Assembly (NCBI GenBank): GCA_963817905.1
Contig: CAWFPS010000003.1
Span: 1,860,001-1,924,000 of the forward strand
Source of the DNA: VRUE01 sp963817905
Lineage (GTDB): Bacteria > Actinomycetota > Thermoleophilia > Solirubrobacterales > 70-9
Length of the DNA: 64,000 bases
Direction: 5' to 3'
The position numbers and the translations under genes were made by a program. Positions 9,305 to 18,504 of this stretch are shown one piece after another; positions within the stretch are counted from its first letter, which is position 1; the number at the start of each line of letters is the position of its first letter. Below the pieces are notes generated by a model. It had not been told where the DNA came from. It was given only the letters and a program-made list of their open reading frames with translations, and did no database searches.

Positions 9305-10762
9305 TCATTTACCGCTTGGCTTCACCTTGGGAACCGGTGGCGGTCCTGGAGGCAACATTGCTTCCCAAACTTCGTCGCCCTTTCTTTTGATAAATTCCGA
9401 TTTGATTTCGCTGCGTAGGGCGGCATTCTCGAATAGGTCAACCATCGTCGTACCTAAGGATTTGGCTGCGAACAACATGCCCTTATGGCCGATGCTCATG
9501 CCACCACAAGCGACCACTACCCAGGAATGCCATGGGGATTCGTACGGGGCCGTCGTGGCCAATAGGGTGATTTCAGGAACAATATAGCTTACATCGCCTA
9601 CATCGGTAGATCCGCCGGGGACGTCCTGGTCCTCGGGTGCCAATGGCTTTATGCCCCCCTCGATGCCTTTCGCTTCGAGTCCGTATTCCTTCATAATCCT
9701 TTCACCAAAGGCAAGCTCTTCTTTTGAATAGACGATGGGCCCCACATATTCCATATTCTTATGTAGCACTTTTGCCCCGGCTTCGTTGATCAGCAGTTCA
9801 TAAAGGCCGCTATTTAATTTTATCTCATACGATACACCAGCCATAAGGGCGGCCCCTTCGGCGATCTTTTTCATTCGTTCTGCAACTTCCTGTACGCCGC
9901 GACGACTTGAATCCCGAATCCAAAGCCATACACTGGCTGTTTCAGGGACTACATTGGGTACATGCCCGGCATCGGTATATACATAATGCATACGTACCGT
10001 TGGTTTTACGTGTTCCCGAAGTGAATTGATGCCCGTGGTAAAGAATTCGGCTGCGTCCAAAGCACTGCGTCCGTTCCAGGGATCGGCCGCGGCATGCGCA
10101 CTTTTACCTTTAAAGGAAATTGAAAAATCGGTGACCGCTTGGGAACTGGCCATATTGGCCTCGTTTTCATAGCCAGGATGCCAATCAAGGCAAACGTCGA
10201 GGTCATTGAAAAGGCCGGCCCTTGCCATAAAGACTTTCCCTGCCAGATCTTCCTCAGCCGGGGTCCCATAAAAGCGGATAGTGCCTTTGAGTTTGCCCTG
10301 TTCGATCAATTCTTTGATGGCCACGGCAGCCCCTAGGCTCCCGGCCCCGAACATATTGTGGCCACAGCCGTGGCCTGCAGCACCTGCTAACAAGGCTTCT
10401 TTGTAGGGCAACGCTTTTTGTGAAAGTCCGGGCAGGGCATCAAACTCCCCTAAAATACCGATGATCGGAGAACCCGAGCCATAGGTTGCAACAAACGCGG
10501 TCGGGATTTCGGCAACCCCGCGTTCGACGGCAAACCCCTGTGATTCTGCGTAATCGGCCAAGACCTTGGCTGAATTGTATTCCATCATGGCAGGTTCTGC
10601 AAATGCCCATATCTGATCACTTAGATCAATGAGCGCTTGTTGATGTTTTTCAACCGAGACCAGAATGGCTTGTTTGTTCTTCTCCGTTTTATTTTGCGCA
10701 GGGAGAACAAGTACTGAGAGGCAGAAAGCGGCCGTGGAAAGTAAGCGGATTGTTGTCTTCAT
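9305..10762 (-). CDS. Exported M20D amidohydrolase, AbgB-like
   Basis: 485 residues with a signal peptide ending near residue 22. The metal-binding motif HGCGHN at 131-136 (Cys133, His135), the PAEED motif near 168-172 and a conserved DWHPG His near 195 match the AbgB/M20D branch. AbgB cleaves p-aminobenzoyl-glutamate, and relatives remove N-acyl groups from amino acids. The predicted location is the periplasm, unlike cytosolic AbgB. It follows the SMP-30 gene by 28 bases and probably belongs to the minus-strand run of exported enzymes that includes a D-aminoacylase-like protein. Confidence 0.88.
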   Translation of the reverse strand: MKTTIRLLSTAAFCLSVLVLPAQNKTEKNKQAILVSVEKHQQALIDLSDQIWAFAEPAMMEYNSAKVLADYAESQGFAVERGVAEIPTAFVATYGSGSPIIGILGEFDALPGLSQKALPYKEALLAGAAGHGCGHNMFGAGSLGAAVAIKELIEQGKLKGTIRFYGTPAEEDLAGKVFMARAGLFNDLDVCLDWHPGYENEANMASSQAVTDFSISFKGKSAHAAADPWNGRSALDAAEFFTTGINSLREHVKPTVRMHYVYTDAGHVPNVVPETASVWLWIRDSSRRGVQEVAERMKKIAEGAALMAGVSYEIKLNSGLYELLINEAGAKVLHKNMEYVGPIVYSKEELAFGERIMKEYGLEAKGIEGGIKPLAPEDQDVPGGSTDVGDVSYIVPEITLLATTAPYESPWHSWVVVACGGMSIGHKGMLFAAKSLGTTMVDLFENAALRSEIKSEFIKRKGDEVWEAMLPPGPPPVPKVKPSGK

Positions 10763-10790
10763 TCTGTTTTTTATTAATTTTAAAGTAGGG

Positions 10791-11687
10791 TTATCGAATA
10801 CCGTGCACCTTCATGGCTAGGGTATACACTGAGTCAGAAGCAGTGATAAAGAGTATATTTTGGTCAGGACCCCCAAAGGTTACATTCGCGGTCCATTTTT
10901 CTGGGACGGGGATGTGTAAAATTTTTTCACCATTTTTTGAATAGACCGTGACACCATTTCCAGTTAGGTACACGTTGCCTTGATTATCCAAGGTCATCCC
11001 ATCGGAGCCCATTTCGGCAAAGAGTTTTCTGTCGGTCAAAGTCCCATCTTCTTCAATTTTAAAGGAATAGGTCTTTTGGTCTCCGATATCGGCTACGTAG
11101 AGCATTTTTCCATCGGGACTACCAATGATGCCGTTGGGTTGTACAAAGTTGTCGATGACCACTTTAAGTTCCCCGGTCTCCGGGTTCAAATAATATACTT
11201 GCTGTTTTTGGATCTCACTTTCAGTACGCTGCCAGTAAGGTCTTTGATAATAGGAATCCGTAAGGTAGATACCCCCCTTCGTATCTTCCCAAAGATCATT
11301 GGGACCGTTTAATTTTTTTCCTTCAAAGGCATCGGTTACAACGGTTACATGCTTCTTGGCATCGATGCGCCACAGGGCAAACTTCTCATCGGCGGCAGCC
11401 AAAAGATCACCATTCCGCGAAAAATAAAGGCCGTTTGCCCGCCCAGCAGGTTGCATAAAGGTGGCTACCGAATTGTCTGCGGCCGACCATTTAAGGATGC
11501 GATCATTGGGTTGATCTGTAAAATACACATCACCATCGGCATTTACTGCAGGGCCTTCGGTAAATTCGTAGTCTGCCGAGACCAGTGTTATCTGAGCTCC
11601 ATCGGCAATAAGTGAATTTTCTTGGGACTTGCAGGCCGAGACGGTAAAGAGTATCCCTGCCACTATTAAAATCTGTGCTTGTTTCAT
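10791..11687 (-). CDS. SMP-30/gluconolactonase/LRE family lipoprotein
   Basis: About 298 residues from the preferred start. The start at 11687 (MKQAQIL) was chosen because it gives a normal lipoprotein signal ending in VSAC; the frame is open 19 codons further, but that extension would bury the signal. A six-bladed propeller is indicated by repeated YEFTEGPAVNADGDVYFTD, LNGPNDLWEDTKGGIYLTD and VQPNGIIGSPDGKMLYVAD segments, with the acidic and Asn metal ligands of the SMP-30 family (the Glu of TEGP, the Asn of LNGPND, and the Asn of VQPNG). Members hydrolyse sugar lactones with a divalent cation. The gap of about 200 bases upstream suggests it may have its own promoter. Confidence 0.87.
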   Translation of the reverse strand: MKQAQILIVAGILFTVSACKSQENSLIADGAQITLVSADYEFTEGPAVNADGDVYFTDQPNDRILKWSAADNSVATFMQPAGRANGLYFSRNGDLLAAADEKFALWRIDAKKHVTVVTDAFEGKKLNGPNDLWEDTKGGIYLTDSYYQRPYWQRTESEIQKQQVYYLNPETGELKVVIDNFVQPNGIIGSPDGKMLYVADIGDQKTYSFKIEEDGTLTDRKLFAEMGSDGMTLDNQGNVYLTGNGVTVYSKNGEKILHIPVPEKWTANVTFGGPDQNILFITASDSVYTLAMKVHGIR

Positions 11688-11884
11688 CGTTCGAATCGTT
11701 GGGTTATCTGTGGGTTGCGATCTATCGTATGCATGTATTGTCAAATTGGTTTTGACGGAGAAAAGGTATGAAAAGATATTTGATTTTTATCCATGGCACC
11801 TTGGCACTTCCGAAATCGCGATGACCTTTATGTTTCATTTAAATAGAATACCTCCTACTTGCTTAAAACATTTGCCTTTTGCCA

Positions 11885-13537
11885 TTAACGGACTTTTGCA
11901 TACCCCGGCCCTTTTACAAAGCGCCCAGGCAGGGCCCCCGTATGTTGCCCATCCTTTATGACCTGGGTGCCATTGACAAAAACATGGATCATGCCAGTGG
12001 CATACTGATGGGGTTTTTCATAGGTGGCATGGTCGGTAATCGTTTCGGCATCGAATAGGACGATATCGGCAAAGTAGCCTGTCTTTAGGCCCCCTCTTTT
12101 TTTGAGCTTCAGGTTGTTCGCAGGGAGGGTCGTCAACTTATAAACAGCCTCTTCCAGAGAGATCGCTTTTTCCTCTCGAACATAATGGCCCAACAATCTG
12201 GCAAAGGAGCCATAGGCCCGAGGATGTGTGCTTTGTTCCAAAAAGACGCCTTCGTTTGTATAGGAACCTGCATCTGAACAGATCGACATGTACGGAAGTT
12301 TGATCTTTTTGATAATATTTTCCTCTGACATCGAAAAATAGACCACCTGAATTCTGCTGTCATCCTCATAAATAAGGTCCACCAAGGTTTCATTGGGCGA
12401 TTTTCCGCGCTCTTTGGCAACGTCGGCCAAGGTCCTACCGAGGAGGTTTCTAAGCGCTTTGTTCCGAAAGCCGACCAAGAGAATTTTATCGGGTGCGACA
12501 TAAAAATCGATTTCGTCCATCATCTTCTGCCGCTTCGCCGGATTTTCGATCAGCCGCATCGTTGCAGCATGACCCCCTTCTTTGGCCCATGCAGGTAGCA
12601 CCACATTCAATCCGGTTGAACTGGCATTGTACATATACATGTCGGTGGTAATAGGGAGCCCGTTTTTTCGGGCAGTATTGATAAGGGTAATCGCACTATC
12701 CAACAAATGCCAATTGGCGGTGCCTGAAGCCTTAAAATGATAGATTTCAGCCGGCAACTTGGCTTTTTCAGAAATGGTAATCACCTCTTTTACGGCTCCC
12801 AATAAGCCACCTTCCTCATCCCGTATATGCGATATGTACATCCCATTATACGCTGAAACCACCTTGGCCAATTCAATGATTTCCTCGGTTTTTGCATGGC
12901 CGCTTGGGACATAGATCAGGGAGGTCGAAAGGCCGACCGCTCCTTCCTCCATGGCTTCCTTGGTCAAGCGTTTCATGGTCTCCATTTCATTGGAAGTTGG
13001 CGGCCTATTTTCATAACCCATTACATATTGGCGCAAGGTGCCATTTCCCACAAAGGAGGCGAAATTCGTTGAAACACCCTTTTTTTCCAAAAATTCAAGA
13101 TACTCTCCCAGGCTAGACCATTCGATATTATAGGTAATACTGCCTTGTTCTTCTTCCATTTCTTCCTTCATTGCCTCATTCAGCGGGCCCATAGAATGCC
13201 CTTCCCCCATTACTTCCAAGGTGACCCCTTGACGAATATCGCCTTGTGAGCGACCATCCTCTATCAGTGATTCGTTGGCCCAACTCAGCATATTTATAAA
13301 ACCCGGTGCCACGGTGAGGCCGCTTGCATCGATTTCCTGAATACCACGTGCATTTTCAAGGGTCCCCATGGCCGCAATGGTGTCGGCATTGATACCGATG
13401 TCCCCTAGGTATATTTTTTGGCCTGAACCATCGGCAATGTTGCCATTTTTGATGAGAATATCATAGGATTGGGGAGCATTGCATCCGAAGAAAAAACCAA
13501 TAAAAATAAGGAGTGTCAACCCTTTGGAAATTTTCAT
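11885..13537 (-). CDS. N-acyl-D-amino-acid deacylase-like lipoprotein lacking the HxH metal motif
   Basis: 550 residues with a lipobox (FFFGC, Cys19). The protein follows the D-aminoacylase layout: an N-terminal beta-sandwich strand (ILIKNGNIADGSG), a TIM-barrel amidohydrolase core, and a C-terminal segment ending with a GxFADIVLFD motif. The usual GFIDxHTH is replaced by GFINMLSW, so both His ligands of the first metal are absent. The Cys after that motif is also not seen (LEVMGEG). His residues at ISHIRDE and IYHFKASG and an Asp in ICSDAGS remain, matching the second metal site and the catalytic Asp. It may be a mono-metal deacylase on N-acyl-D-amino acids or a repurposed enzyme. Confidence 0.8.
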   Translation of the reverse strand: MKISKGLTLLIFIGFFFGCNAPQSYDILIKNGNIADGSGQKIYLGDIGINADTIAAMGTLENARGIQEIDASGLTVAPGFINMLSWANESLIEDGRSQGDIRQGVTLEVMGEGHSMGPLNEAMKEEMEEEQGSITYNIEWSSLGEYLEFLEKKGVSTNFASFVGNGTLRQYVMGYENRPPTSNEMETMKRLTKEAMEEGAVGLSTSLIYVPSGHAKTEEIIELAKVVSAYNGMYISHIRDEEGGLLGAVKEVITISEKAKLPAEIYHFKASGTANWHLLDSAITLINTARKNGLPITTDMYMYNASSTGLNVVLPAWAKEGGHAATMRLIENPAKRQKMMDEIDFYVAPDKILLVGFRNKALRNLLGRTLADVAKERGKSPNETLVDLIYEDDSRIQVVYFSMSEENIIKKIKLPYMSICSDAGSYTNEGVFLEQSTHPRAYGSFARLLGHYVREEKAISLEEAVYKLTTLPANNLKLKKRGGLKTGYFADIVLFDAETITDHATYEKPHQYATGMIHVFVNGTQVIKDGQHTGALPGRFVKGPGYAKVR

Positions 13538-13562
13538 ATACTTCTTTTTTTAAAGCTGGACA

Positions 13563-14924
13563 TTAGTGACCAAAGTATTTATAAATGCCCAAGGCACCGA
13601 CCCCTATGATACTAAAAATACTTATCCAGAGTAGTATATCATATAAAAAATTCGGGGCAAACAAGCTATCCAATCGCACATATCGAAAATGAATAACGGC
13701 GAAAACAACGAGAAATAATAAAAATGACCCTACGATTCCTCCGGTAATGATCATAATGACGGGCATTTTAATAAAAATAAAGAGGATGGCCCATAGCAAT
13801 GGAATTACCCAGGCGAGGATGGCGACTGTTTTTTTTCGCATGGCAAAGTCCTTGAAATCGATCCACCCTACTTGGCCAAAAATATCGGTAATCTGCCGCG
13901 TCCAGGCAGCCAAGGCTGCAAAAAGGGTTGAAAATAAGGTAATAAAAGCCCCTACTAAAAAGGCTGTTTTGGCGGCCGGACCTAATGACTCGGTATACAT
14001 TGCCGACAGCGTCTCGACCATGGCATAGCCTTCGGGTATCGTTCCCTGGGCGTGAAGCACGGCCGCACCCAACAAATAAAAGGCTGCGGTTACCGAAGTA
14101 TAGACCAACATGGCGATAATGGCATCGAGTTTCATGACCTGTATCCAACCATTGGCCCGTTGCCGCCACGATGCGGTTCCATCGTTTTCCCCGGAAAAAG
14201 CGGCATATCCCTTTTCAAGGCACCAATAGTTATAATGAATGATTTCGTCTCCTCCGACCCCTGTTATGCCAAAGGCACCAATGGCAATTGCCACAGCCTC
14301 TTTGGGAAGATCAAATTGCAGGCCCGATGCTACATTTTCCCAGGTTATTTGATAGGGGGTATAATTCAGAAAATACAGGGAGGCAAACGTAAACAATGTA
14401 AATAGGCCGATCATTCCTAAGGAAATTCGTTCGATAAACGTATAATACCCGCGGTAGATCATCAATGCCACCACAATGGCGATGAAGATGGCATAAAAGG
14501 GGATACTAAATATCGGAGCCATAATATTAAGGATAATGGCAACACCGCCGACAATACCACCAACTTGAAGCAATTTAATGACCATGACCCCTAAAACGGT
14601 CCATACGCTCCATTTCGCCTTCCCAAAGAGAGGGCCTGGCAAGGCATTGAAAGCCTGCATGGCCGTTTCCCCAGTCAGAATGGTATGCTTGCCGAATTCA
14701 AGTTGTACGGCTACTTTGACCATACAGCTCACGAGTATCACCCAAAAGGTGATGAAACCTGCCTGGGCACCCAATGTGGTCGTTGCGATAAGTTCTCCCG
14801 AACCGACAATAGAGGCCGATAGAATAAAACTAGGACCAAGAAATTTTAATCTTCCTAAAAAAGTAGTCGGTGGATCCTTGATTTTGTTCACCGCAAGTAC
14901 ATAAGGATCAACGTGTTCAGACAT
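13563..14924 (-). CDS. Nramp-related transporter with altered metal-site motifs
   Basis: 453 residues and about 11 membrane spans with the Nramp order of helices. Helix 1 begins LGPSFILSASIV and then reads GSGEL where canonical Nramp proteins have DPGN; helix 6 reads GVGGDEIIHYN where the MPH motif is expected. The Asp, Asn and Met that coordinate Mn or Fe in known Nramp proteins are therefore missing. Divergent Nramp branches with other cargo (Mg, Al, or unknown) are established, so a different substrate is likely. It lies between the D-aminoacylase-like and Tat TIM-barrel genes with gaps of 25 and 9 bases, which suggests it imports something these enzymes release. Confidence 0.82.
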   Translation of the reverse strand: MSEHVDPYVLAVNKIKDPPTTFLGRLKFLGPSFILSASIVGSGELIATTTLGAQAGFITFWVILVSCMVKVAVQLEFGKHTILTGETAMQAFNALPGPLFGKAKWSVWTVLGVMVIKLLQVGGIVGGVAIILNIMAPIFSIPFYAIFIAIVVALMIYRGYYTFIERISLGMIGLFTLFTFASLYFLNYTPYQITWENVASGLQFDLPKEAVAIAIGAFGITGVGGDEIIHYNYWCLEKGYAAFSGENDGTASWRQRANGWIQVMKLDAIIAMLVYTSVTAAFYLLGAAVLHAQGTIPEGYAMVETLSAMYTESLGPAAKTAFLVGAFITLFSTLFAALAAWTRQITDIFGQVGWIDFKDFAMRKKTVAILAWVIPLLWAILFIFIKMPVIMIITGGIVGSFLLFLVVFAVIHFRYVRLDSLFAPNFLYDILLWISIFSIIGVGALGIYKYFGH

Positions 14925-14933
14925 GTCTCCTGT

Positions 14934-15767
14934 TTAAAGTTTACTAAGGAAGGCCAAATTTTCCTTCATACTTTCCAAAGGGGTACTGGTGTACTCCTCT
15001 TGTTCGATAAAAATATGTTTTACCCCGGAAGCCTTTTGGTTTGCCATCATTTTGCGAATGTCCAAGCCTCCCTTTCCAAATTCGGTACTTTCTTTTTTGC
15101 CCATATCCATATCCTTCAAATGCCAGAGTGGGAACCGACCAGGATACTTTGCAAAATAGTCCAAAGGATCCTTCCCGGCCACGATGACCCAGCCAAGATC
15201 TAGCTCCATGTTCACGAGGTCTTGATCCGTATTATCGAGAAGAATATCGTACAAGACCTGGCCCTGATCCGTTTCAAATTCATAGGCATGATTGTGATAG
15301 CCGAACTTAAGGCCCATTGTTTTGCATTGTTCACCCGCTAGGTTGAATTTCTCGGCCACTTTTTTATAATTATTCACTGTCTGACCTTCCGTGGGCATTG
15401 AAGAACATATTAGATATTCCTGACCCGCTGTAACGGCGTCATTCATGGTTTTTTGCCAGAATGCATCCAAATGCACGTGTCCACTTTTTAGGTTCATTCC
15501 TAAATCATCACAGGCTTTTTTCATTTCTGCAGGTGATAGTCCATAGTAGTTGCCCTTATTACTGCCAGCCGATTCAATTTCCTTGAATCCGATAGCTGCA
15601 ATTTGCTTTAAGGTTCTAAGGGCATCCTTTGCCATGGCATCCCGAAAGGAATACAGTTGTACCCCGAAATTCTGAATTGGCTTATTTGCGAAAATACAGG
15701 ATGGCAAAAGCAGGCTCCCTGCTGTGAATGCGGTTGATTGTAGTATGAATTCCCTTCGTGTTTTCAT
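14934..15767 (-). CDS. Tat-exported sugar phosphate isomerase/epimerase-like TIM-barrel protein
   Basis: 277 residues. The N-terminus MKTRREFILQST is a twin-arginine signal, and LLLPSC could also make it a lipoprotein. The remainder is an AP-endonuclease-2 / xylose-isomerase-like barrel: IAAIGFKEIESAG, FGYHNHAYEF, MELDLGWV and HLKDMDMG carry the Glu, His and Asp metal ligands. Despite the family name, exported members are unlikely to act on phosphorylated sugars; some Bacteroidota relatives work in sugar oxidation-reduction pathways. It lies 8 bases after the DUF3500 gene on the same strand. Confidence 0.87.
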   Translation of the reverse strand: MKTRREFILQSTAFTAGSLLLPSCIFANKPIQNFGVQLYSFRDAMAKDALRTLKQIAAIGFKEIESAGSNKGNYYGLSPAEMKKACDDLGMNLKSGHVHLDAFWQKTMNDAVTAGQEYLICSSMPTEGQTVNNYKKVAEKFNLAGEQCKTMGLKFGYHNHAYEFETDQGQVLYDILLDNTDQDLVNMELDLGWVIVAGKDPLDYFAKYPGRFPLWHLKDMDMGKKESTEFGKGGLDIRKMMANQKASGVKHIFIEQEEYTSTPLESMKENLAFLSKL

Positions 15768-15775
15768 ATTTGAAT

Positions 15776-16801
15776 TTAATTATGATCTTCTTGATAATGT
15801 TTGGCCAGTACATCGGCACCATAGTCGTTCGTAAGGTCACGTACCACCTCATGTACATGGTTGGCATTGTTCTGGGTATTGTCATATTCGATCAACAACA
15901 TCGGCCCTTGAATGCGATAATAATGGCCTGCCCCAGGACTTAAACTCCCAGCCCAGGCAAAATGAAGGTTCTCGATGCCTGCTTTCTTGATCTTGTCCCG
16001 AAAATCGGTAGCAAAACGCATTTCATAATTATCCAAATAGGTCTCCAAAAGCGCATCGAATATTTCTCTTTGTGTGGCCGTCAATTGGGAATAGGAAATT
16101 CCGTTGGGCTCAAAGGTGCCTGTTTTTTTCGCGGTCAATGAAAGGATATCGCCAGGCGCATCCTTAGAATACAATACAGTCGTCAATTGATCCTCGGTCA
16201 TCGAATTAACCAGGGCAAAACCCAAAACGGCCTCTTGGCGCAATACCTCCTTCCCCTTATATTCGGTACTTCTGACAATGCCCGGGTTGGTGCCAAAAAA
16301 GGTAGGGGTTGCCGAACTGATCTCATTTCCGTTGGAGGTAAAGTTCAATGAAAGATGATGCCCCTCAAAACGCCAACCCCAAGGAGTCGAGGAAGTGGGA
16401 TCGCCAAAAATCGAGATATGATAATTCATGGGATCACGACGCGGCCGTCCGTCGGGCATTTTGTCATTATCATTGTTTTCTATGATCCGCAGTACCTTCT
16501 CGAGCGACCTGATTTCCTCTGTCTTATGAAAACCTTCTGCGCTCAGCGAAGCCCTTAACAAATCAATTGCGGCGGCTGCCTGAACGTCGTTAAAATCATT
16601 GAAGGTTGGGCCTTTTCGAGGAATTGGTACATAATTCATGTTGTAGCGTTCGGGATCCTCTAGTGGAAATTGGGCTTTGGCCCGCAATTCGGCTGAAAGC
16701 GAATTCAAAAAATGTGTTGCTTTTTCCGATAGGTCTTGGGCAGCTGTTTTGCCGAGGACTAAAAAAAGGAGGAGGGTCAGGGAATAGAGTTTACGATTCA
16801 T
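15776..16801 (-). CDS. DUF3500 secreted protein
   Basis: 341 residues with a cleavable signal peptide (to about residue 21). It carries the DUF3500 signature in the centre: YHISIFGDP followed by WGWRFEGHHLSLNFT, plus a C-terminal HFAWAG and a late YDNTQNNANHVHEVVRD segment. Its conserved His and Asp residues suggest a metal-dependent activity, but I know of no established reaction. It sits between the TolB-like propeller gene (31 bases upstream) and the Tat TIM-barrel gene (8 bases downstream), so it probably serves the same exported pathway. Confidence 0.87.
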   Translation of the reverse strand: MNRKLYSLTLLLFLVLGKTAAQDLSEKATHFLNSLSAELRAKAQFPLEDPERYNMNYVPIPRKGPTFNDFNDVQAAAAIDLLRASLSAEGFHKTEEIRSLEKVLRIIENNDNDKMPDGRPRRDPMNYHISIFGDPTSSTPWGWRFEGHHLSLNFTSNGNEISSATPTFFGTNPGIVRSTEYKGKEVLRQEAVLGFALVNSMTEDQLTTVLYSKDAPGDILSLTAKKTGTFEPNGISYSQLTATQREIFDALLETYLDNYEMRFATDFRDKIKKAGIENLHFAWAGSLSPGAGHYYRIQGPMLLIEYDNTQNNANHVHEVVRDLTNDYGADVLAKHYQEDHN

Positions 16802-16832
16802 ATTTTGGTTGTTTGAGTTGCTTTAGAGTTCT

Positions 16833-18317
16833 TTATTTTAGACGATAACTGACGAAGGCGAGGTGTTGGCTATCGGGGGACCAGGATGGGACATTTATGG
16901 TTCCTTGTCCGCCGAATAATTTTGCCATGACCTGTATCTCTTTAGTTTCCAGATTCATAAGACGCAACAGCACGTCTTTGTTCGGGGGATGCGAACCGGC
17001 CGGGACATCGGTCCCAAACGAGATATAGGCGATCCATTTTCCGTCAGGGGAGGGGTGTGCAAACCAATCGTTGTACGTGTCGGTGGTAATCTGTTCCTGC
17101 TCACTTCCGTCGGGACGCATCCGCCAAATCTGCATGGTCCCGGTGCGTACCGAATTAAAATAGATATAGGTTCCATCGGGGGAATAATCAGGGCCATCAT
17201 CCAATCCCTCTGCCGTGGTCAAACGTACTTCCTCCCCTCCCTGTAAAGGAACTGTGTAAATATCATAATTGCCGTTCCGCTCTGCACAATAGGCCAACGT
17301 TTTCCCGTCGGGTGACCATCCATGCCAGTATGAGGGTCCAACAGGCGTAATTTTATTTGGTTCACCACCGGTGACCGGTAAGGAATACATCAATGACTTC
17401 CCTGTTTCGGTTTGGTCGCTGATCACCAATTGGGTACCATCGGGTGAGATACCATGATCGTTATTGATCCGCTTGGCGAAGCCGGTAGGAATCACGGTAG
17501 GGGTACCACCTTCGACCGGGATGCTGTAGAGCTGACCTTTGCTATTATAGATCAGATTTTTTCCGTCAGGAGACCAATTGGGGGCCTCGATATGATCTTT
17601 TGTATGATAGCGTATCCTTCGGTCGAAGGAGGCAATCGAAATCGTTTCCAAGGTGCTTTCCAATTGTTTTAATGAGTCGGGCCTTGACGTTACGGCTTCG
17701 AGTTCGACATCGCTAAATTTGGCGGTTTCCAAAACATCGGCATTGTGGGAACAAACACCGAGACCGACATAATAGGGTTCGGTGAGCGTAAGTTTAAACG
17801 ACCCACCTGAGAATTGTACTGCCTCATTGTCATTCGAAATAGCCATTGAAACATATTCCCCTTCTTTTTCGATACGTACCCGTTTCGGGGCAGCGCTTCC
17901 AGATTGTACCTCCCGGGTGGTCGCCCCGGCTGTTTCCCGGTATTGTATCGAAGTAAGACCGTCACCGTGAAAAGCCACATCGGCATAGGCCGAATTGGGT
18001 TCAAGGCTTTGACGAAAAATCAAACAAGCTTTGCGATGCGGGTCGACCCCTTTGGTCAACCAGGTGATGCTGGCAGTCAGTGATGCGTCACCCGACATCT
18101 TTTTCCAAACGAAGAAAAGCTCATCGTTTTCCGCCCACATGTTGGTACCACTTCCGGAAATCATATAGCTCTTGTCGTCGGGATTGTATACTACCGCTCC
18201 AGTATGTTTTACAGCACCGATGTCGGTGTATCCTTCAAAAATGCCCACCTGTTGGGCATTCCCCGAAAAACTGACCAGGCAACCCAGAAACAATAGGGCA
18301 ATTTTGTATATTTTCAT
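16833..18317 (-). CDS. Secreted TolB-like (PD40) beta-propeller with N-terminal lectin-like domain
   Basis: 494 residues with a signal peptide ending near residue 21. Residues of about 22 to 210 look like a DUF1349/LamG-type beta-sandwich (MSGDASLTASITW and then PYYVGLGVCSHN). From about 230 a PD40/WD40-like propeller has repeats of the form PxWSPDGKxLIYNS, GISPDGTQLVIS, YSPDGTYIYFNS and PSPDGKWIAYIS. Such proteins bind partners or ligands rather than catalyse. It is the first gene of the minus-strand run reaching down to the DUF1569 gene, and is divergent from mazG. Confidence 0.85.
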   Translation of the reverse strand: MKIYKIALLFLGCLVSFSGNAQQVGIFEGYTDIGAVKHTGAVVYNPDDKSYMISGSGTNMWAENDELFFVWKKMSGDASLTASITWLTKGVDPHRKACLIFRQSLEPNSAYADVAFHGDGLTSIQYRETAGATTREVQSGSAAPKRVRIEKEGEYVSMAISNDNEAVQFSGGSFKLTLTEPYYVGLGVCSHNADVLETAKFSDVELEAVTSRPDSLKQLESTLETISIASFDRRIRYHTKDHIEAPNWSPDGKNLIYNSKGQLYSIPVEGGTPTVIPTGFAKRINNDHGISPDGTQLVISDQTETGKSLMYSLPVTGGEPNKITPVGPSYWHGWSPDGKTLAYCAERNGNYDIYTVPLQGGEEVRLTTAEGLDDGPDYSPDGTYIYFNSVRTGTMQIWRMRPDGSEQEQITTDTYNDWFAHPSPDGKWIAYISFGTDVPAGSHPPNKDVLLRLMNLETKEIQVMAKLFGGQGTINVPSWSPDSQHLAFVSYRLK

Positions 18318-18504
18318 AGTGTTGGTTGGTGTTGCGCATTTTAAATGTAGTTAAAAAAATCAGAAGAAGCACTTCAAACCTATTATTCCAGATTTCGGGG
18401 CTTCCATGGCGCGTCGATTTATTTACAGGATGCATTTCTAATTTACTCCGAATTTCTAGCAACCGTAAAATTTGCTCTTTGTACTTTTGCGCAAACATGC
18501 GATT

